From JAFGJQ01 sp964586145 (GTDB lineage: Bacteria; Planctomycetota; Phycisphaerae; UBA1845): a DNA stretch of 45,091 bases. This document shows, in pieces, positions 1-8,025 of this stretch (its first letter is position 1; each line of letters opens with the position of its first letter). The position numbers were made by a program, and so were the translations under genes. The stretch lies in the NCBI GenBank assembly GCA_964586145.1, contig CAZPHH010000034.1, forward strand, positions 1 to 45,091, read 5' to 3'. The notes under the pieces were generated by a model. The model was not told where the DNA came from. It worked only from the letters and a program-made list of their open reading frames with translations, and ran no database searches.

Positions 1-4
1 GAAG

Positions 5-146
5 ACCGGCTGGAAAGCCGGTCCCACAGAAGAGGGGCCGGTCCCACACAGGCAATGCCGGTCCCACAAATGAAAGCCGGTCCCACAGAAGAATGGCCGG
101 TCCCGCAAAAAGAGCGGGCCGCACAAGGGCGGCCGGTCCCACACAC
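5..146. repeat. 20-bp-period palindromic repeat array
   Basis: The core GCCGGTCCCACA, or a close variant, begins at about 17, 37, 57, 76, 96 and 132, with a decayed copy near 117. The spacing is therefore close to 20 bp. The first copy is preceded by its own inverse, giving a perfect 7-bp stem (5-11 with 16-22) around GGAA. The array lies just downstream of the stop codon of the large protease gene at 219. It looks like a REP-type intergenic element. Copies are too short and too close to be a CRISPR array. It may extend beyond the left edge of the window. Confidence 0.7.
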
Positions 147-218
147 CTTTGGGCCGATGATTCAGCGCGGCGCGCGTGGCGCGCCTTCGCGGCCGGCACG
201 GCGCAATGTTGGCGCCCT

Positions 219-3200
219 TCACTCGGGAGGCGCTGACAGGCCGGTTCGTACCAGGTCCAGCAGGCAGGCGTCCGCCAGGTCCACGTCGTCGTCCGCGTCG
301 AAGTCAAAGGCGTGGATGCAATCTTCGCCGGTCATGAAGTCCGGCGGCTCCGGCCACACCCCGGGGCCGGACAGGCACTCGGCGAACACACGCATGTCGG
401 CGCCGTCAATGTCGCCGTCGCCGTCCGCGTCGCCGTTGTTCGGCTGCGGAATCCCGATGAACTCCACGTCGTCAATGTTCCAGCCGTGATAGGACAGCCC
501 GCCGTCGCTGGGCCCCATGCCCCAACGGACGTAGACGGTGGGCCGGCCGTCGGCCAGGGCCGAGATGTCGTACGACTGCAGGCTCCAGGCCTGCTCGTTG
601 ATGGTCGTCGTGCCGTTCTGCCAGATGGTGGTCCAGGCGGCCCCGTCCGATGAAACCTGAATGCTCGCCCAATCGTACGGACTCCGCTCGACGCCCAACC
701 AGCGGCGGAAGCGCAGCGTGGTGTGCATCAGATTCGAGCAGTCCAGGGCGGTCGTGGTGAGGTAGTGGACGGGCATCGCGTTGGGGTACTTGCCGGCCAG
801 GTTGTACCCATACACGTTGCTGCCGGTGTACCCGGCGGCCGGATCGCCCAGCAGACCCTGCGGAACGCCGAACTCCCACTGCCCCTGCGTACTCCAGCCG
901 GGATTCGAGTTCATCGGGAAGCTGTAGGCCGTCCGGATGCCACCCACCGCCACGGACACAGTGGCCGTGTTGGATTCGTAGACGCCGTCCGACGCCTTGA
1001 ACGTGAAGAGCACATCGCCGATGTAGCCGAGCGGCGGCAGATACCGGACCACGCGACCGCGATCGACCAGCGTATAGGGCAAATCGCCGGAGGCGATGGC
1101 CGTTGCCGATCCCATGTCAATCAGTTGGCCCACCGCGGGCAGGGAGACGATGACATGATCGAGCGGGTCGCCGTCCGGGTCCGACGAGCCGAGCGCAATG
1201 TCCGCCGTCCCGAACCGGGAGACTTCCAGGGCCTGGTTCATGGCGGACGGCTCATGCACGGCGAAGATGGCCACGTCGTCCACGAACCAGTCATCAAAGT
1301 TGCCGAGATCGCCCTTGGAACGGATGCGCAGGCGGAAGTCGCGGTGTTTTGCGTCGGCCGGCAACAGCACGTCGGCCGGCTCGAATGCGGTCATGTCCGC
1401 CCCGCTGCCGGTGTGCAAAGCCAGCGGCTGCCAGTTGCCGAGTCGGTTGACGTATTCGAACTGCAGGTCGTCACCGGTCTCCGGACTGTCTCCGCCGCCG
1501 GTCCGCTGCCACCAATACTGAAGATGAACCTCGCCGATGCCCTCCAGGTCCAGGGCAAACGTGTACGCCAGGTCGCCGCCTTCCGGCATGCCGTTGAAGC
1601 GAGCTGCGTACGGTTCGCTCGGCTCGGCGATGCCCAGGCCGTCCACCGTTGCGCCTTCGACGTGGGCCCATTTGTCCGCCGCGAACGCAGGATCGGGGAA
1701 GGTATCAAGGAAGGGCAGGGTCAGCACGGTCTCCACTGCGATGCTGACCGTGGCCACGTTGGACTCAAACGCACCGTCCGTGGCCAGAAACGCGAAGGCG
1801 TCCTCACCGGCGTAGGCGGCCGCCGGCGTATAGCGAACGACATCTTCGCTTGCGGCGAGTGTGTACGGGAGATCCTCCGGGCCGACGGGGCCGGCCAGCG
1901 GGTCCTCCAGGGAGCCGTGGGCAGGCAGGGATACGATCACGAAGCTGATGGGGTCGCCCGCCGGGTCCGATGCGTGGAGGGTCACGTCGCGCAGGCCGTC
2001 CACGGAGACGGCCACCCAGGCATTGTCGGCCAGGGGCGCGTCTGCGCTGGTGATGCTGATGTCATCCACAAACCAGTCATCCAGGACGGAGGCGCCGCTG
2101 ACCGTGCCGGAGCACCAGATCCGCAGTCGGAAATTCTCATGCAGCGCCGTGGCGGGAAGCAGAATCACCTCCGGTTCAAACGCGATCATGTCCGGGCCGG
2201 AGCCGGGATACTGCCGGAGGGTCTGCCAGACCCCGCCCGAGTCGAAGAACTCGACGACCAGGTCCTCGCCGGCTTCCGGGCTGTTTCCACCGCCGGTGCG
2301 CTCCCAGTAGTACGTCAGCCGGGCGGCGGGCACGACGGACAGGTCGATGATGTTTGACATGAGGGCATCGATGCCGACAGGGTGCCCGTTGAAGCGAGCC
2401 GAGAAGGGTTCGCTGGGCTCGTTGAAGGCCGCTGAATCGATCGTGACGGTCGTGTCATCTCGCCAATGGAGCGTATCGAGTGTGGCGACCGGGAACCCCT
2501 CGTAAAAGGGAATGGTGAGCACCGGTCCGACGTCCATCGTCACCTCTGCCGTGTTGGAGACGCCGCCGTGGGGCGGCGATCCGCCGTCGCTGACCTGGAA
2601 GGAAAACGTGTCGGTGCCCGTGAAGCCGCCGGCGGAGACATAGAAGACCTCGTTGCCGCCGCCCGTCATCGTGTAGGGCAGGTCACCCGCCTGGATTGGG
2701 TAGTCGTTCCGGGCATCGCGAAGCGTCTGCGTCGGCAGCGCCGTGATGATGTACGTAAGTGCACCGGGCGGGTCGGGCGTGCCGTCATCCGACGCCAGCA
2801 ACCGGACGCGCGTCTGGCGATCCTGCCCGACGCGCAGGGTGCGGTTGGTGGCCGTCGGCGGACGCGGGCCGCACGGGCCGAACGCGGACAGATCGCTGGG
2901 CTGGAAGTAAGGCGGCTGGCCCCCGCCTCCGGACAGGCCCACCAGCCCATCGGCGGCGGCCACCGCCAGCCAGGCGATCTGGATGCGGCCATCGAAGTAC
3001 ATTTCGACCTGCGCGGTGTTGCTGTTGGCCTGGTAGTCCTCGGTCACGTCGTACCAGGTCACGACCGCGCGATCCGCGAATTTCTGCCACAGGACCTGGC
3101 CCCGCAGTCCCGGGTTCAGGTCGTCAAACAGCGCGGAAACCCGCGGGCGGGCAAAATGATCGGTGTAGGACTCCGTGGAGTCGCTGTCCGCGCGATCGAA

Positions 3201-6137
3201 CGTGATGTTGCCGTTCGCGTTGACGTAGAGCGTGCTGTAGCCGGTGCCGTAGACAAGCACCTCGGCACCCCCGTCGAGCGGCAGGCGAGCCGAGTCCGTA
3301 TCGCCCAGCCCCAGGTCGGCGCCGCCGGTCGGGTCGGTCGGCAGTTCGGTGATGGTCCGTATGCAGGCCGCATACGTTCCGAAGCTGCCATCCGGCACAA
3401 ACAGGATCGCCCGGTAGCTCAGATCGAATCCGCTGGTGAACTGCTCCGTGAAGTAGTCCGGAATCTCCTCCGTGGTGAAGCTGTAGCAGGCGCCGCCCTG
3501 GTTGTCGATCGCAACATTCCCGGCCGCGTCCGCAGCCTCGACCTCGTAGTAGTACGTGTGGTTGTCCTCGAGACCTTCAATCAGCGCGCTGTGGAACACG
3601 GCGGGTCCCGGCCGGGTCACCGTCTGCGTCAGGTTGGCGCAGTTCTCACCCCACCGCACAAGGCCCCAAGCCGGTTCATCGGTCTCAAAGACGATCCGGG
3701 CGTCTTCCGGCGCAATGTCCACAGCCGCCACTCCGAAGAGCGTCGGGGCCGTGCAGTCCACCACGGCCGTGTCGGTCACGACCACGTTGGTTCCGCCGAA
3801 CCCATCATCCGCGTCGATGTACGTGGCCGTCACCGTGTCAAGCTCGACGACCATGAGCACACCGGCGGCATCCACCGTGTCGAGATCCATGGTGGCGCTG
3901 AATCGCCCGGTGTTCGGGCCGGTCTCGGTGAGCGTCAGAATCTCGCCGTCCGGCTCGGAGTCGGATGCCACGGTGACGTCGATGGTTTCCGCGATCCCCT
4001 CGTCGGCGTTCAGGTCACAGTCACTGACCTCAACAGTGGCCGTGCTCTGGCATCCGTACGCGGTCCGGCTCAGCATGACGGCCCCGCGCCGGCTGCAGTC
4101 GATGAGGTCCGGGCTGGCCACCAGCGAGAACGGCTGCGGGCCGGCCGGCACGTTGAACCCGGTGATCTCCACGAGGTACGAGCCGGGCGTCGGCGTGTCG
4201 ATCACGACCTGCTCGATGTTGTTCACGTGATCGGCTTCCGTCCGTACGGCGGGGGCGGCCGGGTTGAGCGGGTCCAGCGTCCACGGGAAGTGCTCGCCCA
4301 GGGTCGGGTCCAGGATCCGCAGGTCCAGATCGTTCACCAGGGCCGGGCTGACGTTCGGCGTTCCGGATACATCATCCCAGGCGATGGTCACCTTCAGCTC
4401 GGGCGTGCCGGGCGGCACGACCACCGTGAGTTGGTACAAGTCTCCGTGGTTCACCTCGCGTTCCAGGAAACTCCCCGACCGCATCTGCTCGATGGCCGGC
4501 ACCACGCGGACGGACCCGTAGCCGGTCTGGTAGTCGGGCCCGGTGTTTCCGATGTCCACGGCCGTGTGGGCCAGGAGGGCTTTGAGGGTGGAGTTTCGGA
4601 AGTCCGGCCGATCGGGGTAGAGGTTCCGAAAATCCTGAAGCAGCAGGGCGCCCAGGCCGCAGACGGTCGGGCTGGCCATGGAGGTTCCGCAGTGGGTGGT
4701 GTAGCCCCCGGCCGCAGACGTGGAGGTAACGCCATTGTCGTCATTCGACTGGCAGCCTGGAGCGGCCAGATCGGGCTTGATCCGGCCATCGTCCGCCGGA
4801 CCCCAACTCGTGAAGCTGGTCACCGAATCGTCGTTGGAATTCAGGGCACCAACCGTGATGTGGTTCTTCGCGCAGGCCGGCGGGGCCGTGGTATGATAGA
4901 GGCTGCCGCAGCGATCCGTCTGTCGCTCGTTGCCGTTGGCCCAGACCACTCGAAAAGGACTGCCCAGACTGCCGCGGACAATCGCATCGATCAGGGCGGA
5001 GGTCACCCCGTAGTCGCCTTCCCATTCGCAGGGAAACCCGTTCGGCGCCGTGTTGGTGCCGATCGAATTGTTGGCGATGTCGGCACCGTACGTGTTGATG
5101 GCCTGGTCGTAATCGGCCTCAATGTCGCCGGGGTCCGTGTAGAGGAACCCCGCCTCCAGGGGTCCCCCGGTCTCGAACCCGTAGGATTCGATGACAACGC
5201 CCGGAGCCATGCCGCGGTACAGCCCGCTGCTGAGCGTGCCGGCCCCGCCGACGGTCCCCGCCACGTGCGTCGCATGGTGCGCCGTTCCAGACCCGTCCCG
5301 GATGTTCACGCGGCCGCCGAAGTCCTGGTGCGTGGCAAACACCGTCCCGCCGTCGTAGACGAGCACCGTTACACCGGAACCGTCCAGGCCATACGGGGCC
5401 GCCTGGGCGATGTCCGCCCCGGTTCGCTCGCGGTTGCTGTTGTTCAGCTCGGAGAACTTCGGCAGCGGCGGCTCGACGTACTGAACGATGTCCTCCCCGG
5501 CCAGGTCGCGGACGCCGGACCACGGCAGCTCAATCACCATCCCGTTGACGCTCCACAGCATGGAGCGGATCGTTCCCCCGTGACGGTCAACAGCCGCGGG
5601 CCCCTCAGCCACCAGGTCCACGTCGGCATGGAACAGAACGTACGCGGCGACGGTGGGATCGTCATCCGTTGCATGGGCGTCTCCGGTGCGGTCGGAGGCG
5701 CTCTCTTCCGGAACGATGGACCAGGGCATGATCTCGTCCGCGGCCAGCGCTGGGTGGAGCTTCCATTCAACCTGAATGGGCACCGCCGCCCGCAACGATT
5801 TCTGATCGGCCAAGACCGCTTCGTTCAGCCCCTGGGGAGCCACGGCCGCAAAATAGGCGTGGTCGCCCAGGTAGTTCAGCAGCGTGACCCCGGCGGCCCG
5901 CAACCGGCCGCGATCCTCCGGAGCGACGGGCCGATCGAACTGCACCACAACGTGCCGGGCGGCATCGCCCCGTTCGCCCGCTGCGGATTCGGCAAGAGCC
6001 GCGGCCGCATTCGCCGAATGCGTGAATTCCGTCTGCACCGTGCCGGATCGCCAGCGGATTTCACCCGCCGATGCGACCGAACTTATGCACACGACAGCCA
6101 GCAAGCACCCGAGGCTTGGAGTAACTCGTTGAAACAT
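219..6137 (-). CDS. Very large secreted subtilisin-like (S8) protease with repeated beta-domains and dockerin-like C-terminus
   Basis: The product has 1972 residues and is predicted to be exported. Residues 1-24 form a signal peptide ending in an ASA type cleavage site. The S8 catalytic triad is visible as Asp262 (VYDGG), His288 (HATHVAG) and Ser485 (GTSMASP). After the protease come a P-domain-like region, a fibronectin-like segment, and at least two repeats of an alternating unit: a jelly-roll carrying a W(E/Q)RTGGG motif plus a cadherin/Ig-like domain carrying SDPxGDP and LPYTL motifs. The last parts are a jelly-roll ending in GWNIDDVEF and a dockerin-like pair of calcium loops (DADGDGDIDGAD and DFDADDDVDLAD). 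The start at 6137 is preferred to an upstream in-frame start because it begins the signal peptide and has GGGAGC upstream. The role is presumably extracellular proteolysis; the substrate is unknown. Confidence 0.9.
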   Translation of the reverse strand: MFQRVTPSLGCLLAVVCISSVASAGEIRWRSGTVQTEFTHSANAAAALAESAAGERGDAARHVVVQFDRPVAPEDRGRLRAAGVTLLNYLGDHAYFAAVAPQGLNEAVLADQKSLRAAVPIQVEWKLHPALAADEIMPWSIVPEESASDRTGDAHATDDDPTVAAYVLFHADVDLVAEGPAAVDRHGGTIRSMLWSVNGMVIELPWSGVRDLAGEDIVQYVEPPLPKFSELNNSNRERTGADIAQAAPYGLDGSGVTVLVYDGGTVFATHQDFGGRVNIRDGSGTAHHATHVAGTVGGAGTLSSGLYRGMAPGVVIESYGFETGGPLEAGFLYTDPGDIEADYDQAINTYGADIANNSIGTNTAPNGFPCEWEGDYGVTSALIDAIVRGSLGSPFRVVWANGNERQTDRCGSLYHTTAPPACAKNHITVGALNSNDDSVTSFTSWGPADDGRIKPDLAAPGCQSNDDNGVTSTSAAGGYTTHCGTSMASPTVCGLGALLLQDFRNLYPDRPDFRNSTLKALLAHTAVDIGNTGPDYQTGYGSVRVVPAIEQMRSGSFLEREVNHGDLYQLTVVVPPGTPELKVTIAWDDVSGTPNVSPALVNDLDLRILDPTLGEHFPWTLDPLNPAAPAVRTEADHVNNIEQVVIDTPTPGSYLVEITGFNVPAGPQPFSLVASPDLIDCSRRGAVMLSRTAYGCQSTATVEVSDCDLNADEGIAETIDVTVASDSEPDGEILTLTETGPNTGRFSATMDLDTVDAAGVLMVVELDTVTATYIDADDGFGGTNVVVTDTAVVDCTAPTLFGVAAVDIAPEDARIVFETDEPAWGLVRWGENCANLTQTVTRPGPAVFHSALIEGLEDNHTYYYEVEAADAAGNVAIDNQGGACYSFTTEEIPDYFTEQFTSGFDLSYRAILFVPDGSFGTYAACIRTITELPTDPTGGADLGLGDTDSARLPLDGGAEVLVYGTGYSTLYVNANGNITFDRADSDSTESYTDHFARPRVSALFDDLNPGLRGQVLWQKFADRAVVTWYDVTEDYQANSNTAQVEMYFDGRIQIAWLAVAAADGLVGLSGGGGQPPYFQPSDLSAFGPCGPRPPTATNRTLRVGQDRQTRVRLLASDDGTPDPPGALTYIITALPTQTLRDARNDYPIQAGDLPYTMTGGGNEVFYVSAGGFTGTDTFSFQVSDGGSPPHGGVSNTAEVTMDVGPVLTIPFYEGFPVATLDTLHWRDDTTVTIDSAAFNEPSEPFSARFNGHPVGIDALMSNIIDLSVVPAARLTYYWERTGGGNSPEAGEDLVVEFFDSGGVWQTLRQYPGSGPDMIAFEPEVILLPATALHENFRLRIWCSGTVSGASVLDDWFVDDISITSADAPLADNAWVAVSVDGLRDVTLHASDPAGDPISFVIVSLPAHGSLEDPLAGPVGPEDLPYTLAASEDVVRYTPAAAYAGEDAFAFLATDGAFESNVATVSIAVETVLTLPFLDTFPDPAFAADKWAHVEGATVDGLGIAEPSEPYAARFNGMPEGGDLAYTFALDLEGIGEVHLQYWWQRTGGGDSPETGDDLQFEYVNRLGNWQPLALHTGSGADMTAFEPADVLLPADAKHRDFRLRIRSKGDLGNFDDWFVDDVAIFAVHEPSAMNQALEVSRFGTADIALGSSDPDGDPLDHVIVSLPAVGQLIDMGSATAIASGDLPYTLVDRGRVVRYLPPLGYIGDVLFTFKASDGVYESNTATVSVAVGGIRTAYSFPMNSNPGWSTQGQWEFGVPQGLLGDPAAGYTGSNVYGYNLAGKYPNAMPVHYLTTTALDCSNLMHTTLRFRRWLGVERSPYDWASIQVSSDGAAWTTIWQNGTTTINEQAWSLQSYDISALADGRPTVYVRWGMGPSDGGLSYHGWNIDDVEFIGIPQPNNGDADGDGDIDGADMRVFAECLSGPGVWPEPPDFMTGEDCIHAFDFDADDDVDLADACLLDLVRTGLSAPPE

Positions 6138-6256
6138 CTCACGTTGCTCCCATCGCCAGCAGAACTGTGCGGCGTTCACCATATGGGCCCGTTCGAAACC
6201 GTCGCTTTCCCCACGGGGCTCTACTGTGCTCTGCCCCCTGTTCATTCTATAAGGAA

Positions 6257-6282
6257 CCGGGCCGCGCACCAGCGCGACCCGG
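6257..6282 (-). terminator. GC-rich hairpin between the PEP-CTERM and subtilisin genes
   Basis: CCGGG and GCGC arms pair with GCGC and CCCGG around the loop ACCA, with one internal mismatch. It lies about 50 bp after the PEP-CTERM stop on the minus strand. There is no clean U-tract, so it could be a weak terminator or part of the leader of the protease gene. A TATAGAAT box lies just beyond it at 6244-6251 (minus) and could be a -10 element. Confidence 0.35.
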
Positions 6283-6334
6283 CTCCAGATCTTTACATGA
6301 CTGATGGCAACATCTTCATTGACGCAACCGCACC

Positions 6335-7639
6335 CTAACGGCGGCGAATGAGCGCCAGGCCGCCCACGGCCATCAGTAGCAGGCTGGCCGGCTCCGGAAT
6401 CGCAATGCGAATGATCGCTTCGATTTCGTCACCGCCTGTAACCGGCACCATGCCAACCTCTACGTATATGTAGCCGTCATCGCCCAGGTCCAGCCCTGGT
6501 CCGATTACGGTGGATGCCTCGAAATCGGCGATGGCGTAGTCGGCGATCAGATCGCCGTCGACGTCGATCTCATCACCAATCGCGAGCAGCATTGCGGAAT
6601 TGGCCAGATCGGTGGCGGACCCGAAGAACAGGTACTCCTGTGCGGACGCTCCTGAGCCCCATCCCCACAAGTGGACCACCTGGTCGAGGTTGTTGATGCT
6701 CACGTCTCGGATGGCTGCGCCGCTGGCCAGGGTAATGCCATCGATGGTGTCGCCCTCGCGGATTTGGATAGCGCCGTTGTACGCGACGAAGGCGTCCGTC
6801 GCGGTGGGCCCGTCGGTATCGCCGGCCAGGACCCAGTTCCCTGCGTTATTCACGCTCAGCGCGCTGAAACCCTGCCAGTTGTCGCCCTGGCCGGTGGGCT
6901 GACCCTCCTGAGCGACGAAAACACCGTTCAGATAGATGTGGTCGTTGTTGCTGCTGGAGCCCGTGGCCATGTCCAGCTTGTGCAGGTGGTGCAGACCGTT
7001 ATCCGAGAAATCGTAGGTGAAGTTGCTGGCCGTGGTGGCAATGGCCTTGCCTTCGATCACGTCACCGCCACTCAACAGCACCGTGATGGAATTCGGATCC
7101 GTCGGATCCGTGGCACGGAAGAAGTGCCGGTTGGTCGAGGTGCTGCTGCCCTGGGTCGCCGTTGAGCCGCCCATCCAGTGTGCCGTCCCATCGGGCAGCA
7201 TGGTGGGCCGGCTGTTGAACGTGCTGTACAACCCGGGGAGCGGGACGATCGGATCGCCCTTCTGGAGCAGAACACCGCCGTGCGTGACCACGGAGTCATT
7301 TCCATTCACGGACGGGCTGTAGATGAACTCGCCGTTATTCCCGACGCCCATCGTGCTTTCACCACCGGTGACGACGTCCGGGAGCAGGCTTCCCGACAAA
7401 AACACCGGGCCGGTGTCCCACCACACAAACCGCTCACTGTTCGAAAGCGACCCGACGCAACCGACCTTTCCGTTGCCGTCCGTGAACGGTGCGCCCAAGG
7501 TGCTGACGGTCTCGGCGCCGATGGCATCCCCCTGCTTGACGACCACGTACGCGGATTTCGGCGGGATCGCGCTGGCCACACTTGCGACCAGCATCAGCAT
7601 AACCAACCCTGCTGCGATTCTGTCCACGTTCCTGAGCAT
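6335..7639 (-). CDS. PEP-CTERM sorting-domain surface protein
   Basis: The product has 434 residues. Residues 1-24 are a signal peptide (a hydrophobic run ending ASA). The C-terminus is a PEP-CTERM tail: an IPEPAS motif, a short hydrophobic helix (LLLMAVGGLALI) and terminal RRR. In PEP-CTERM systems this tail is handled by an exosortase and the protein goes to the cell surface; no exosortase gene lies in this window. The body is low in cysteine and rich in Gly, Asp and Asn, with a repeated NxxG-type pattern typical of tandem-repeat surface proteins. The start has an excellent ribosome site (GGAGGAGATGAGGAA). The gene sits between two secreted proteases on the same strand. Its biochemical role is not known. 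Confidence 0.88.
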   Translation of the reverse strand: MLRNVDRIAAGLVMLMLVASVASAIPPKSAYVVVKQGDAIGAETVSTLGAPFTDGNGKVGCVGSLSNSERFVWWDTGPVFLSGSLLPDVVTGGESTMGVGNNGEFIYSPSVNGNDSVVTHGGVLLQKGDPIVPLPGLYSTFNSRPTMLPDGTAHWMGGSTATQGSSTSTNRHFFRATDPTDPNSITVLLSGGDVIEGKAIATTASNFTYDFSDNGLHHLHKLDMATGSSSNNDHIYLNGVFVAQEGQPTGQGDNWQGFSALSVNNAGNWVLAGDTDGPTATDAFVAYNGAIQIREGDTIDGITLASGAAIRDVSINNLDQVVHLWGWGSGASAQEYLFFGSATDLANSAMLLAIGDEIDVDGDLIADYAIADFEASTVIGPGLDLGDDGYIYVEVGMVPVTGGDEIEAIIRIAIPEPASLLLMAVGGLALIRRR

Positions 7640-7859
7640 TTCCTCATCTCCTCCCTCGGCCAGGACGGTGCCTGACCTGCCGACGTGACAAGGCGCACCA
7701 GGCTCCGCGCGAGGCGCGCTGTGTCACCCTTTCCTTCTTCCTCTTCCCAAAGACCAGCCGCCAAGCAGACGCCGCTGCCGGCAGGACAGATCGAACGGTT
7801 TTTCTGCCGTGGTATCCCTGCTCTCTCCCCGCATCGTCCAGCCCATGCGGTGTATTGCC

Positions 7860-7889
7860 ATGGTACCAAACACGGGCGTGTCAATTCAA
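7860..7889 (-). promoter_or_regulatory. Candidate promoter of the PEP-CTERM gene
   Basis: On the minus strand the order is TTGAAT, an 18-bp spacer, then TACCAT within TTTGGTACCATG. The predicted start near 7853 gives a leader of about 210 bases. The same spacer and box with near-identical surroundings (TTTTCGGTACCATG) precede the M14 carboxypeptidase gene, which raises confidence that it is functional. Confidence 0.4.
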
Positions 7890-7900
7890 CAGAGACGCGC

Positions 7901-7932
7901 AGCCCGCGAATGAAGCGGGGCTGTAAGCCCGT
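7901..7932. repeat. REP-like palindrome in the 7640-8025 gap
   Basis: AGCCCGC and GCGGGGCT form a near-perfect stem around GAATGAA, followed by a second partial copy (GGGCTGTAAGCCC). It is a short extragenic palindrome of a different family from those at 5-146 and 41.6/43.4 kb. The rest of the 386-base gap between the carboxypeptidase stop and the PEP-CTERM start holds only the PEP-CTERM promoter and leader; no gene is visible. Confidence 0.5.
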
Positions 7933-8025
7933 GACCCTCATGGAGCCTCGCCTCGGTCGGCAGCAGACGCCATAAGCTTCTATTGGGATTTGAGTTACAG
8001 AGGCATCTCCAGAGAGATGCGCCGG

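Noticed and set aside
5..146. CRISPR array
   Set aside because: The unit is about 12 bases with 8-base gaps that are themselves similar; no room for spacers and no cas genes.
723..2357. Open frame of 544 codons on the plus strand
   Set aside because: Antisense to the repeated domains of the same protease; no ribosome site or recognisable motif.
2466..6338. Open frame of 1290 codons on the plus strand
   Set aside because: It lies antisense to the subtilisin gene, whose catalytic motifs are clear. The translation is arginine/histidine/glycine-rich without domains, as expected for the complement of GC-rich coding DNA.
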